Positions 1-11,799 of a stretch of 64,000 bases of DNA are shown here, piece after piece; the stretch's first letter is position 1; every line of letters begins with the position of its first letter. The position numbers and the translations under genes are program-made. The DNA is from Anagrus nilaparvatae (Eukaryota; Arthropoda; Insecta; Hymenoptera; Mymaridae): the NCBI GenBank assembly GCA_022575985.1, contig JAKSXM010000269.1, positions 2,170,001-2,234,000 on the forward strand, in the 5' to 3' direction. Below the pieces are notes generated by a model. It did not search any database. It worked only from the letters and a program-made list of their open reading frames with translations, and was not told the origin of the DNA.

Positions 1-978
1 TAAAAATTATTTATTTATTTATTTCAAAAATAAAAAACATAGGTTATAATAAATGATTATGCAAATTTGTGAAATAAAAATTTATTTTGTTTCATTCGAC
101 TCATTTTTTTCTTATTTTACTAATTTACGTGAATTAAATACAGAATAGGCCTGCAGGAGAGCACGTTTTTTGGTTATTTTCTATGACTAAAATATACGCC
201 AGTTGCATGTAAAATCATTGCACGAATTGGTGATGGCGCGAAATTCAAACATCAAAAAACAAGAATAAATATTTTATTAAAATAATTAATAAAAGTAAAT
301 AAACTAACATTTTTTTATTAATAAAAAGTAATTTTTAACTCATTTTTATAAAAAAAACTCCAAATATTTAATTAATTGTATAAAGTATGATAATCGCATA
401 TCATGGTGAGCTTAGTCGTGGCAAAACATAAACAAAACAAATAAAGATTTTGTTCAGGTAAATTGTTAATTAAATAATTAAAATTAAATATTTATTAATT
501 ATATTCTAATTATAAACTCCGATTATGAAAAAGATATTCCAGTGACAAAAGGAAATTTAAATTTAACAATTTTGTAATACATCAAGAAACATTAAAAAGC
601 ATAATTGTTTGGATAGATTATCAAAATTTAAACAGATTTCATAAAAAAGCTGTTAAAATATTTAATGGCAGAAAAATTAGTAAGAAGTGGTGTTATCACT
701 CCAAGAAAATTGGTAAACAATTTTAATTTTTTTTATTTATGTATTTTATATTTATTATTCATTGTTTTCTTAGGTTCTCCTTGTAGCTAATCATTATTTA
801 GACTCTCCAAGTAACCCTGAAAGCATTTTCAGCTATTGTTCCACTGTAGAAATATCTGCTGAACGTATAAAATCCACAGATGTTAGCATAAAAGATTCAC
901 GAGGGTTCACAATAAATTTTACTTCTAGTATCTTCTAGTTCCAAAGATTATAGAATAATATTTGGAACTTGTTCAGCA

Positions 979-2410
979 TTTTTTTTTTTTTTTATTAAAG
1001 TAATTATCGTACAGGATTGTACAAAGTTTAGAGGTACAAAAGAAGATGTAATAAGTTGCTTACACATGATTATAAATTTTGAAATCGCTTTAGGAAATTA
1101 ATTTAATTGTTTTGAGGTTTATGAAGAAAATGTAGTTTATTGAACATTAGGACTACGTTTGTCGACTTTAAGGAGGTGTTGATGAAGGTTGCACTTAAAA
1201 GGATCAATTGAAGTCGACAAACGTATTTCTTCAGGTAAAGAGTTCCAAAAGGAAAGCATAAATACGAGGGAAGAATTATTATGGGTGTGGTTTGAGGATG
1301 TATTGACTACTAAGTGAGGACGGTTTTTCGGGCGAAGGTCTCTAGTGGGGATGTAGATTTTTACTTTGTCTTTTAGATAATTAGGTTTCCCAATGTTTAG
1401 GATGTTGTAAATGTGAACAGCACTGAGGTACTTGGCGCGGAGTTTGACGTTTAGCCAGCCAAGCTTAATTCTATTAGGAGAGGTTCTGGAAGGGAAGTTT
1501 ATGCCACACGCATACCTGACTGAGGAGTTAAGTAATTTTTGAAGTCGCGAGTATTGATGTTCGGGAAGGTTTCCCATTGGGAAAGCACCTGAGTCAAGTA
1601 ATGGAAAGATGAGAGCTGTGACTAGCTGTTTACAGAGATTGAAGTTGATTAGATGCTTGAAATGTCTCAATCTATAGAGAACATAATTGACTGATTTGAT
1701 GATATGATTTATTTGTGACCGCCATTTCATATCATAGTCAATATAAAGGCCAAGGTTTTTAACAGTTTTTGTTAATTGAATTTGGGCTCCATCAAAGTAG
1801 AAAGAGGTATTAGTGTCGTATAAATTAGAAACATTTTTACCGAAAATAATGAAGTTTGTCTTTTCTATGTTGATTTTGAAGTTGTTGACTAGACACCAAT
1901 TTTTGATTTCATGGAGGTCATTTTGAAGTAGATTAACACCCAGATTTAAGTCTTTATAAGGAACCTGAAGGTAAATTTGAAGGTCATCGGCAAACATCAG
2001 TCTTTTCGAGTACGAGATTTTCCCTCCCAAATCATTTATATAGATTAGAAATAATAGGGGGCTCAGGACCGAGCCTTGGGGGACTCCACTGATGACCTTG
2101 AGAGAGGAAGGTGGCTTATTCTCTAATATGACTGATTGAGTGCGGTTTGAGAGGTACTCTGCGAACCAGCCAAGTGCTTGAGGTGAAAAGCCAATTGCTT
2201 TAAGTTTATCCAAGAGTATCTCATGCGAGACTCTGTCGAATGCTTTGGAAAGATCTAACATGAGTAATATGGTTATGTAGTTTGAACGAAAGCCCTGGCA
2301 GATATCGTTAGTTAAGTTGGTGAGTAAGAAACTAGTACAGGGATCCAGAATATTGTGGTGAGTGATGTAGCCAACTATTTTTATGTGGAGGATTTTTTAC
2401 AAGATTTTAG
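979..2410 (-). mobile_element. 5'-truncated non-LTR retrotransposon inserted in the helicase pseudogene
   Basis: A minus-strand LINE lies exactly between two conserved helicase blocks: GTCSA ends at 978 and HFNH resumes at 2466. Its 3' end is marked by a T-tract at about 979-993, which is a poly(A) tail on the minus strand. Its coding part is the C-terminal half of a reverse transcriptase. The 5' boundary is near 2380-2425 and is not sharp. No clear target duplication was found, so the exact ends are inferred from where helicase similarity stops and resumes. Confidence 0.75.
1137..2261 (-). CDS. LINE reverse transcriptase, C-terminal part (5'-truncated)
   Basis: This 374-codon stretch is a non-LTR reverse transcriptase of the CR1/Jockey group. 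It shows the palm-domain motif DLSKAFDRVSHEILLDKL (Asp in motif A), GVPQGSVLSPLLFLIYINDL (motif B) and FADDLQIY (catalytic motif C, FADD). The thumb and C-terminal region ends in a typical FWNSLPEEIR box. The frame stays open upstream of the first ATG to about 2375 (VGYITHHNILDP..., CQGFRSNYIT). The segment between those two blocks looks rearranged compared with the usual LDPFQSGFR order. The endonuclease domain and ORF1 are missing, so it cannot move by itself. The reading frame is otherwise undamaged, which suggests an insertion younger than the decayed helicase around it. Confidence 0.9.
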   Translation of the reverse strand: MLDLSKAFDRVSHEILLDKLKAIGFSPQALGWFAEYLSNRTQSVILENKPPSSLKVISGVPQGSVLSPLLFLIYINDLGGKISYSKRLMFADDLQIYLQVPYKDLNLGVNLLQNDLHEIKNWCLVNNFKINIEKTNFIIFGKNVSNLYDTNTSFYFDGAQIQLTKTVKNLGLYIDYDMKWRSQINHIIKSVNYVLYRLRHFKHLINFNLCKQLVTALIFPLLDSGAFPMGNLPEHQYSRLQKLLNSSVRYACGINFPSRTSPNRIKLGWLNVKLRAKYLSAVHIYNILNIGKPNYLKDKVKIYIPTRDLRPKNRPHLVVNTSSNHTHNNSSLVFMLSFWNSLPEEIRLSTSIDPFKCNLHQHLLKVDKRSPNVQ

Positions 2411-3374
2411 AGATGATACATAATTAGTATTAGGTATTCTTTAACACATGGAGCTATCAAACAATCATTTTAATCATGCTAGTATCGGGGAAGCTGGCTG
2501 GACAAACAACTGAACCAGAAATAATGATTCCAAACAATCTTTTACGTCCTAGATGTAGTCAAATTATTTTAACAGATGATCCGCAGCAGTCAGAACCAAT
2601 AAATTTTTCATACCATTCAAATCATTTTGTGTTACATGAAAGCTATTGAATAATATAAATACAGTTGTTTCAATAACAAAAGGATTTTGAAGGATCTTCT
2701 TATGGGTACAATCCTCGTTCAGTTACCAAATTATTAATTATCTACAGAAGCCTTATCAGAAATTTTGAAACTTTCTAATTAATTGTTTTATGACAAAGGA
2801 TTACAAGATAACCTAATCATTATAATTATGCTAAAAATAATTTGATAAAAAATAATTAATTTTTTTACTTTTTAAAAATAGATTTGGTCAGAGGAAAAAT
2901 GGTGTTCCATCATCAACATCTATTCTTCTATAATGGATGCTAAAAATGAATAAGTTTGGGGTAGTTATAACTGGTGCACCATGCAACGTTAAAGAAGCTA
3001 CTGAAATAGATTTTTATTTAAACAATTTCTATAAGTTAGATATACCTTCTAATGAGATTGGAATAATAACTCCAAATGACAACAAATTCAATTAATTAAA
3101 AAATTTTTTAAATATCATCAACTGAGTAATCTATAGCAAAACTTGGTAACTTTTTAAGAATTGCAAGTTAGAACACTTAGAACAAAAAAAAAAAGATAAG
3201 AAAAACCTTTTCGACTTGTTTCTTCAACGCAAAGATTAAATATTGATTTTACTAGAGACACTTTTGGTCATTATTGGAAATCTTATATAACTTCAGCAAG
3301 ATCATCACAGAAGTAGAGTTCTCGGATATTGTTATAACAAAGGATCTCATACTGAATGTAAAAAGTTTGCATAA

Positions 3375-4041
3375 TGTTTGTCGAACATTTTATTTTTTTA
3401 CCAAATATTACCGTTGACCAATAGCTTTAAAAAATAATGACAGAAAATGATATTAATTTTTAGTTATGATTATTTATTTATTATAGGAATTAAAATTTTT
3501 TTAAAGCAGGTATGTTTAAACTGAATATAAAATATTCAATATAATTGTTTATTAAAATTAATATTGATAACATTGAATTAAACTGTGGTAAAAATTTTAT
3601 TGTCAGACATTTTCCAATTATCTGCAGTAAGTATTGGGATATAATTGCAATAATTATTTAGCAATTTTCTTTTGGCACTCCTTTCCAATATTGAGTCCTT
3701 AAATTTAATTCTAATTACTATTTAGGTAATCAAATGAAAAAATGAATATTTTTAACTAATTAACTATTGATATATTCAATTTTTTGTTAAGATGTGTACA
3801 ATAATTAACAAATATTTAACAAATATATAAGTAATTTTTCATTTTTTAAGGAATCTTTTATTAAAAAATATATTAATAGTTACCGTAATTATAAATTATA
3901 AAATAATTATATTTATTTTATATTTTATTTTACTGGTTATGGTTTTTTCTGAGAGATGTAAGACTTTTGCTTTTATCTCTTGTTTTGTTATGCTTGTTGT
4001 ATGATTTTTATTATGCTAGATTTATGTTGCTTTTTTTATAA
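3375..4041. other. AT-rich stretch with no recognised feature
   Basis: AT-rich sequence between the helicase relic and the first LTR copy. No open frame, tandem repeat or terminal repeat was recognised here. Confidence 0.5.
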
Positions 4042-4960
4042 TGTAATGCAATAATTTGCATTATAAAATTAGATTTTTATGAAATTTTAAGACTCAAATA
4101 ATCTGTGTTATCGCGCGTCTTTTCTGCTAAAGAAACAGCGAGTTTTAACCGCTCCAGACGCCGGAACACCGAAAAAGTAAGAACCAACGAGAGCGCGTGG
4201 AGACACTCTCGTCTCGGCCGCTGAACAGTTAACAGCTATTGTGAGAAAGTGCTCTCTAAGAGAGGGAGAGAGCATGGGCTCTCCCCTCAGTGTAATTTAG
4301 TGTATGTTTATGCACCAGGAAGTATGGATTTAAGTGCAGCTCAAAAGATTAGAAGCTCCAGCCAAACCAGTACAAGTAACCAGGCCAAGTAACCAGAAGT
4401 CCAGGAAAGAAGATTTCAGCCAGGCCTGACCAGACACAAGATTCAAGGTTTCAAGAAAAGGTACCTCGCGTTATTATTATTTCGTTATTAATTTTCATTT
4501 AATAAAATTATTTTCATGCGGTTACGCGTATGTATGAGTAAAATTTATGTGTATGAGTGTGTGAAAAATCATCTATGTGTGAGTGCGCGTGGCGAGAATA
4601 TTCGTGGTAATTTTAGATAATTTTATTTTATATTTTATCTACACGAGTATAATCGACACCCGTGCGCGCACATACGATTCAATAAAATATGGCGTCCATC
4701 AAAATAATTAAGGCCCACGAGGCTAATCAAAACATTTCTTTTATTTTTATAATGGCCAAATCTAGTTCTAAGTTTTTTTTTGTAAATAATTATAAAATAT
4801 TAATCTCTTTTATTATTAAATTCTTTCTTTGTTTTCATTAATTAAAAAGGACTTATTATTGACTTAGCTTCCCCCTTCCCCCCTTTCCTAAACATTACTA
4901 TTATATTATATTATATAATCTTGGCTCGTAAGCTTTCAGGAGTCTGAAAACTATATCGCC
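4042..4960 (+). mobile_element. LTR copy 1 (LTR retrotransposon or TRIM-like element)
   Basis: It begins TGTAATGCAATAATTTGC, an 8-bp-arm hairpin (TAATGCAA/TTGCATTA), followed by TATAAAA. The first 190 bases or so match the copy at 5562 almost perfectly, including the GC-rich block with GAGAGCGCGTGGAGACAC and the end block CATGGGCTCTCCCCTCA. After about 260 bp the two copies are alignable only in patches, such as TTGACTTAGCTTxCC. The right end near 4960 is uncertain. It is read as an LTR because it starts with TG and because its partner is preceded by a polypurine tract. Confidence 0.55.
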
Positions 4961-5561
4961 CGATACCGACATAAATTAAAGTTAAAATCACGTGTGTAAA
5001 ATTTACCGTTACCATAAATTTTGATATGGTTACAATTAGCTCTGAAAAGAAGATGTCTGATTAGCTTAAGGATATATTCTTAGTAAGATTAATTGGGGAT
5101 CTAATCAAAATTTAGCATCGTCATCGGTCCTTTGGAAAATACATCTTCTTAAGTCCGAGTCTAACTCCTTGGAAGATTAATGAGCAAGTGAAATCAGAAA
5201 ATATGCTTGCACTAAGGACCAAGTTTCAAGAATATGATATTCTTAGAAAATAGCTATAGATTTGTTTGTAGCAAGGCCAGATAATCGTACAACAAAGTTA
5301 GCTTCCAGTTAAAATTTTAATATATCAGTAAATTTACTCTTAGGTTAGAAAAAGTGAGTGTATCGTTTGAGGACGCTCGTGCGATACTCATAATAGTACT
5401 AAAGAGTAGATATGAGAGTATAAACCAGTAAGAACCTAGACATAGAAGTAAATTAAAACTTCAGAACACCCACCACCTCTTAAGGCTCATACTTAAGAGA
5501 CCTTAAGCAGAAAAGTCTAAGGTATACCAGCAAAATTGCTGGCATACTTTAAGGGGTGGGG
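4961..5561 (+). mobile_element. Short non-coding interior between two LTRs, ending in a polypurine tract
   Basis: About 600 bp with no usable open frame. It ends AAGGGGTGGGG at 5551-5561, directly before the TG of the second LTR, as expected for the polypurine tract that primes plus-strand synthesis. A possible tRNA primer site (TTGGCTCGTAAG) lies near 4920-4931, just left of this interval. The lack of gag/pol marks a non-autonomous (TRIM- or LARD-like) or internally deleted element. Confidence 0.45.
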
Positions 5562-6628
5562 TGTAATGCAATAATTTGCATTATAAAATTAGATTTTTAT
5601 GAAATTTTAAGACTCAAATAATCTGTGTTATCGCGCGTCTTTTCTGCTAAAGAAACAGCGAGTTTTAACCGCTCCAGACGCCGGAACACCGAAAAAGTAA
5701 GAACCAACGAGAGCGCGTGGAGACACTCTCGTCTCGGCCGCTGAACAGTTAATAGCAATTAAGAGATTGTGCTCTCTAAGAGAGGGAGAGAGCATGGGCT
5801 CTCCCCTCATTGTAAAATAGTTTTATTGTAATTACAGTTATTATTTTCGATACAAGCATTTTCGTAGTTCTTTAATTCAAGTTATCAATATTAATCAGTT
5901 ATTTCTTTGATTTTCTTTATAATTTGGTAAAATCAGTGTTTAGTCATCACACGCCATATTAGTGCTAATAAATAAAATAGTTCACGTGATCAGAAGTATT
6001 TCAAGGTTACCAAGAGAGACCAAGTAGTCCTGTTTATTCATCGCAGTTACATCAAAGTAAATGAACTAATTTTATTTTATAGCTAGCTCGCGATTAATAA
6101 ATTATTACATATTATTTAATTTCGTTATTGTATGTATGTATGAGTGAGAGAGTGACAATAATTAAGGTGCATAAACTTTGCATCTAAGCGCGGGCATAAT
6201 AGCATATACGAGGTGAGTTTATTTTATTATATTTCAGTAATTATTTTTTATTAATTGCAAATGCCCGTAAGTACAATTATGCCGGCGCTCGAGCAGACAT
6301 CAAAGATGGCTGCTCTCTCTCGGCTTTTATGCCATGCGGTTTTATAACCAAATATTATTAATAAAATTAAATTGGCCAAATAGTTTTAAGTTTGTAAATA
6401 TTTTTATATAATCTCTTCATTAATTAATTAAATCACCATATATTTTAATTAAATAAGTTTTATCATTGACTTAGCTTACCTCCCCCCCTTTTCCTGCTTA
6501 TGACAGTATTTTATATAGTAGCAGCAGCATACAGAATCATATCAGGTAAGGGAGCCAGAAATTTAAGGTTAACTAGATAGTAACAAAGTTAAATAGTTAA
6601 TTATGAAATATAGGCCAACGGTAACACA
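5562..6628 (+). mobile_element. LTR copy 2, preceded by a polypurine tract
   Basis: Starts TGTAATGCAATAATTTGC immediately after the polypurine tract. Its first 250 bases are nearly identical to 4042-4300, then it diverges sharply. A possible right end is ...GGTAACACA near 6628, followed by TGGCGAAAAGCC, which resembles a tRNA primer-binding site. If so, this LTR could also head a second, lost interior. The right boundary is an inference. A short minus-strand open frame inside this copy is not considered coding. Confidence 0.5.
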
Positions 6629-6970
6629 CTGGCGAAAAGCCTTACAAATGTAAAATTTAACTTTGAATATTTCCGTAGAATGTTAGTAAGATGTTATTTA
6701 AATAGAAAACTACCGTTACAAATTTATTATTAGCATTTTATTAGCATTTATCATTGAATTATTATTAGTAACGATTATTAGTGTATTATTTATGCACTAC
6801 AATAAGGTCTTTCATCCTTAGTGTGTGCGAGTTTAAATGTTTATGTTATGTGAATGTGTTATGTGCGTTGTTAACCTATGGCCTCAGAGAATCACACAAT
6901 TTCTCCTATCCCCATGCTTGCTTATAGTGCACATGGTCGCACTCCGGACTGCGTTATCTACCTAATGCCA
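6629..6970. other. AT-rich stretch with no recognised feature
   Basis: Sequence between the second LTR copy and the SINE tail. No coding potential or repeat structure was recognised. Confidence 0.4.
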
Positions 6971-7178
6971 TTTTTTTTTCTTTTTTTTTTCTTTTTTTTT
7001 TTTTTTTTTTTAAATAACATTATGTGGATGTCTCAATCCTAGAGCAATGATAGAAAATAATTTCAGAATTTAATCTATTCAGAAAAAAAACTGAAAATAT
7101 TTTTGTCCGAGTCGGGTCGCGAACCTGTAACGTTCAGATCGACAAGCTGACGCGCTACCGACTGAGCTATCAAAGCTC
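6971..7178 (-). mobile_element. tRNA-Lys-like SINE
   Basis: On the minus strand a tRNA-like head (7178 down to 7104) has an A box, TAGCTCAGTCGGTAGCGCG, and a B box, GGTTCGCGACCC. It also has an anticodon-arm-like segment, TCAGCTTGTCGATCTGA. The pattern is closest to tRNA-Lys. The acceptor stem does not pair and the anticodon loop is altered, so it is not a working tRNA gene. A short body follows, then a long A-rich tail, seen as T-tracts at 6971-7011 on the plus strand. Head, body and A-tail together make a SINE of about 210 bp. No target duplication was identified. Confidence 0.65.
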
Positions 7179-9949
7179 TTATTTTATTTTACTGATATAT
7201 ATATTTTTATCTTCACTCAGACTTCTTATTATTTATAATGACTTACTAGTAAATAATAAGTAATGAATAATTAATAATAGTATATAAGTATAAAATACAT
7301 GGAGAAAAAAATAACACAATAACGAACAATAAAATGACGAAAATTAAATAAAGATTGAAACAACTTAACATTGAAATACAAACTTTGAACTATTGTGAAA
7401 AATGTTATCAATAATAAACAAAAGAAAACTACAAAAAGGAAATTTTTTTTGAACCCAATTTTTATCATTCAGATTTTTACCTTCCATAATTATTCCACTA
7501 GAATTTATTGCTAAGGTGAGTTACTAATATCTTTTTATTGGGTGTTAAATATTTAAGTTAATATCCCTTTTATAAGAAATGGATTTTGGCCCTTAGTAGG
7601 AGTAAACGTAATTGATTTTATTTTACTTTTCTTATATTATTCTATGAATACAAAAAAAATATAATAATAACGACTTCAGCTATAAATTGACAAATGATAT
7701 AAATAAACAAATACAAAAATATAATTTATTTTTTATAAGTATGATTTGAAAAATAATACAGTGTTTTTAACTATGAAAATTTTATAAAGTTCTGATACAT
7801 ATAATGCATAAGAACAAGTATTTACGAAGCACAATATTTTATTCTATTTTTTTTTACTTTTTATCTCAAAGTTTTACGTATACGCAGAAAATTTTATATG
7901 TGTTAGTTTAAAAACGTTTATTACAATGATAGCAGGTTAATTCAAATTTCTCTCAGACATCCTTAAATATCTGTGAAAACCAGTGGAAAACACAGATTAA
8001 CTTACAGATTTAAATAATTTTTTTTTCACATACAAGTTCTATAAAAATCTTAAATATTTACATAATTTTAGGTTGAAAACTATAATCAGATTATGATCTT
8101 TTAAAATTATTTTTACCAATATATATATATATATATATTTGAAATTTCTTATACTAACCATATATATATCCATATTTACCATAAACCTACTATATAGATA
8201 CCTAATAAATAACTATTATTAGTTTACAGTTATCACTTAAGCATCTAATCATAAACGTAATCTAAATATATCTTAATATAAATCACTCTAGACTAATACG
8301 TAATCTTTTATTGTTCCCTTGTAGAAATTTACAAAAAGACCACCCTTGACAACTAAATTAATCTAAATAAATATTTTACAGTCTTTTTATATATATAATC
8401 GCATAAATTAAGTTTGCACAAAGCTCCTAGAAATTCTTAATATATGAAAATAAACGATATTAATAATAATAATAAATTACCAATATACATATACATGTGT
8501 GTGTATTTTTTTTATCTTGTTCTTCTTAACACAAAAATGAATAACAAAAATTTTTAATAACAAATAATAAATAGCTAACATCAAAAAAAAATTGAAAGGA
8601 AAATTTTGTCAGACAACCAGAGACGCGAATCGCATTTCATAAACGAAAGAAAAATAATTATAGTGATAAAATTTTTATAAACTTTGATCGCATAAAGTTT
8701 TGCCCTTGACGCTGAAATGACATAATATTTTCATAATAGCTAATCTTAAAAACAGCATAATTGCACTTTATAAGTCATACTAAGTCGCATGGAGTGAAAG
8801 AATGGATAACCAATTAACCAATTCATTAACACATATATAATTTTTATTACAATACTACTGTAATATTCATTTTTTTGCCCAAGATCTCTCTTCAACTTTA
8901 AATAAACACAAAATTAAAATGTGCATCACTGTATTAATCAATACATAATTTTCATTAACGAGCAAGTTTTCAACTATGAAAATCGCTTGTACTCTAAAAA
9001 GGATTAATGGGAATATTATTAATAATAATATATATGGGAAAATATTGGCAATCCAGAATGTATGAACAAAAAAAAATGCTTCTGAGAGCTTATAAATCAG
9101 ACAAGAAGCTGTATAACCAACTAATCTCAACACCAATTAACTCTATCCTAGTTTCCTAAAGCCAATATTAAAAGAAAACAGAGTTTTTCTAATTTGGTGC
9201 AGTTATTAACTAACTCACCAACGCTATATAGCGTTCTGTAATCTGAGACAAGCCACATATTTGCGTATTACTCATCGACACTCAACGTGGGCACAAGAAA
9301 ATTGCAGGAAAGTTTTTTTTTCTATAAATAATTAATCAAATTTTCATAAATTCACCTCTCTCTTTCTCTTGCGATTTGTAAGTAACATAAAGTTTTGCAC
9401 AAATTTTTCTGAAACAACCTTTTTTGACATTCTGGTATCAAGCATACACCTGTGTGTGAAGATTGTAAAAATTACTACGTATACAAATTTTTTTTAATTT
9501 TTATTGTCCTAACAATTTTATATCTCTGTTTTTCATGCTCCATTTGACTTTTTAAATGCAAAATTTTTATTAAAAAAATAATAAAAAAAAAAATAAATAA
9601 ATAAATATTAACGCAAAAAAAAATAGAGAGAAAGAAAAATAAACATACACAAATAATTTTAATTAACGTAATTTTAATTTTTAATTTTCGTTTTTTCATG
9701 TTTATTTACCCACACAAAAATCTTACTGCACAAATCGGAAACCAGCACGTATTTCATAGATAATAACTTTCTTTTAAAAATAATTTACACAAAATTCAAC
9801 AAAGTTTTAAAAAATTTAAATTCATACTAAAAACAAACGTTAGCAAAAATGCATTTCTATTTTTTACATAATCGGCAACACTGTAAACTGCTTAGAACAC
9901 ACATATATTATATGTATGTTTAATAGAAACACATTTTTGCGTATGTGTG
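7179..9949. other. AT-rich intergenic region, no gene seen
   Basis: About 2.8 kb of very AT-rich DNA with only short low-complexity open frames, rich in Phe, Ile, Lys and Asn. It contains an (AT)n run at 8121-8140 and A/T homopolymers. No conserved domain, terminal repeat or RNA gene was recognised. Confidence 0.5.
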
Positions 9950-10290
9950 CATCTACATCTACATCTCAAAATTACGAATATTTACTTAAAATATGCATAT
10001 TTCCCCCTATGACGCAATTTTACACCTATACCATAAAATCTTATAAACTCTATGTTTAACATATACACTTTAACATATATACTTTTTACTTTATATCTCA
10101 AAAAATACAAATATTTACGTATAATATGTATATTTCCCCCCATACCGCCATTTTACACCTATACCGTAAAATCATATAAAATCTACGCACAACATACACT
10201 TTTTTACATTACATCTCAAAATTATGAATATTTACTTATAATATGCATATTTCCCCCTATACCGCAATTTTACAATTCCAATATTCTCAA
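9950..10290 (+). repeat. Short tandem repeat, about 120-bp unit, 3 copies
   Basis: The sequence TATTTACTTA-(A/T)AATATGCATATTTCCCCC and the following CGCAATTTTACACCTATACC recur at about 9970, 10105 and 10220, with spacing of roughly 115-130 bp. The small plus-strand open frame that crosses this array is composed of the repeat and is not treated as a gene. Confidence 0.7.
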
Positions 10291-10489
10291 TAAACTCTTA
10301 TTTTATAAATCAAATTACATTAAAAATTTATAAAATTTATCAATTTTAAACCTTTTTTCCATTTAAAACTCATAAAATTTGAAAATTTTAAAACCTCACC
10401 ACTTATCCCTACGTACTCCAAGTTGTGGGTATATATTGTCTCGGGGGTTTTCGAAACTAATTTATATAGATTGATTTCAGATAACAGCA

Positions 10490-11025
10490 GCATCAACCAA
10501 TATGAAACAAACTCCTACAATAAAGATCCAAGGGAAAAACACAGAAACATGTCTTCTGAAAGATTTTAATTTTATAAAATAATTTAATATAGAAATTTTA
10601 TTTATTATAAAACTTTTTTATATATTCACTCTCAATTTTTCTAACTAGATTTATAACATAAATACATATAAATTTTATTATACAACTAATGTTCTAAACC
10701 TAATTATTTTACTTTTTATTATATTCAGTTTTATTATATATTATTATATCATATAAAATTATTATTTCCATATCAATTATTTTAAAACATTTCGAATAAT
10801 ATTGTATTTTCTTAAATTATCTTAAGTAAAACTTTAAACTTTTTACTATTGTACTTCCTATTATAAGCATATTATTTTGTACTCTAACCATTGTAAACAT
10901 TATTATTAACACAGACAGCAGACGTCACAAAATACCAGAAGAAACCCTATCCCCTTTGCCGCCCCTTATCAACCCCATCTCCCCCACCCACTCCAATCGG
11001 GACGATTGGATTCCCTGGAGGGAGA
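10490..11025 (+). mobile_element. 3' interior remnant of a gypsy-like LTR retrotransposon
   Basis: Non-coding sequence leading into the LTR at 11026. It ends with a pyrimidine-rich then purine-rich stretch, CCCTGGAGGGAGA (11013-11025), the expected position of a polypurine tract. No gag or pol motif survives. The left limit is approximate. Confidence 0.45.
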
Positions 11026-11799
11026 TGTTACGTATGATAGGTCATAATTCGAGCTATCGCATACGCATTCTTTAATATTTATGTATTTAATTATATTAAT
11101 ATTTATATATTTATTTATACATTTATACATAATTATTCCTGCTTACGTTAGCTCGTAAATCGAGCTAACATACCTGCATTGCCTCTTTCACACATTGTTT
11201 AATATCCTATTTCACCAATTCAGATCCAGCTCCTTATAAATTGACAGAAATATAAAATCGAAGGTCATTAATGACGCATTTAGAAAAATTTTAGGCAAAG
11301 AAGAGTTGCATAAATCCCCTCACGATTTTCCCCGAAATAATCAACGACGCTTTCGTTAATTGCACATGACGAGACCGACGCTTCCGCGTATTGGACAATC
11401 CCACCTAAATCCAAGTACCTGGGCAGTTACTAATTAGTTTATACAATATACCCGCAACTGCCCTAAAGTCAGTTCGACTCTTAGCTACTGTCAGTTCCTC
11501 TCAGTCACTTTTACATCCTCCCATGATAACTGGCCTACTAACATCAGGTCTAATTTAGGAGACTTATATTCGATTGTTTATTTAATTGTGATAACTTCCT
11601 TCTATAATCTAGAACTTAAGGCAGTTAAGTTCAACCAGCTTTAATACCCGAGGTCATGAACATATCTACAACATTCATCAGCACATATCAACTTTAATTT
11701 CATATATAAGTATTTAAAATACCTGGGGCACTTAATATCCCCAGGATAAAACTTATTTATATTTATTTATATATTACGTATCCTAAATGATACGTAACA
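11026..11799 (+). repeat. Long terminal repeat (3' LTR), 774 bp
   Basis: Begins TGTTACGTAT and ends ATACGTAACA, a perfect 10-bp terminal inverted repeat with the TG...CA ends of an LTR. It is preceded by a polypurine tract. Inside are CAGTCAGTTCGACTC and TCAGTTCCTCTCAGTCAC, near a likely transcription start. The overall organisation is that of an arthropod gypsy-like LTR. A matching 5' LTR is not present in this window. It appears to be inserted at the edge of the Helitron-like repeat that starts right after it. Confidence 0.8.

Larger units (their letters stand above)
565..3374 (+). pseudogene. Decayed MOV10/Armitage-like SF1 RNA helicase, split by a LINE
   Basis: Conserved blocks of an Upf1-like superfamily 1 helicase of the MOV10/Armitage type can be read in order across shifting frames. 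They are: LMAEKLVRSGVITPRKL (near 664-712); a 61-bp GT...AG intron (713-773); NHYLDSPSNPESIFSYCSTV and ISAERIKSTDV (from 774); DYRIIFGTCSA (946-978); a LINE insertion; HFNHASIGEAG (2466-2498, motif II with DEAG changed to GEAG); EPEIMIPNNLLRPRCSQIIL then TDDPQQSEPI (up to 2647); YNPRSVTKLLIIYRS (from 2704); NEIGIITPND (near 3050-3085); and LLVIIGN...LQQDHH...GYCYNKGSHTECKKF, ending at a TAA at 3372-3374. Family members act in small-RNA and antiviral silencing. Frameshifts, stops and the insertion make this copy non-functional. The N-terminal part is missing or unrecognisable. The family assignment is by motif order from memory. Confidence 0.72.

Noticed and set aside
5628..5810. Minus-strand 60-codon open frame (MRGEPMLSPSLREHNLL...)
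   Set aside because: It lies in the GC-richer part of the LTR. The matching region of the other LTR copy shows the sequence is kept as a repeat, and no homolog is recognised.
7104..7178. A functional tRNA-Lys or tRNA-Asp gene
   Set aside because: The acceptor stem does not pair, the T stem has mismatches, and an A-rich tail follows. It is better explained as a SINE head.
9475..9699. Small Lys/Phe-rich membrane-like protein on the minus strand
   Set aside because: It is composed of A/T homopolymers, with no support from context, start signal or similarity. Several other AT-rich open frames between 7.2 and 10.3 kb were rejected for the same reason.
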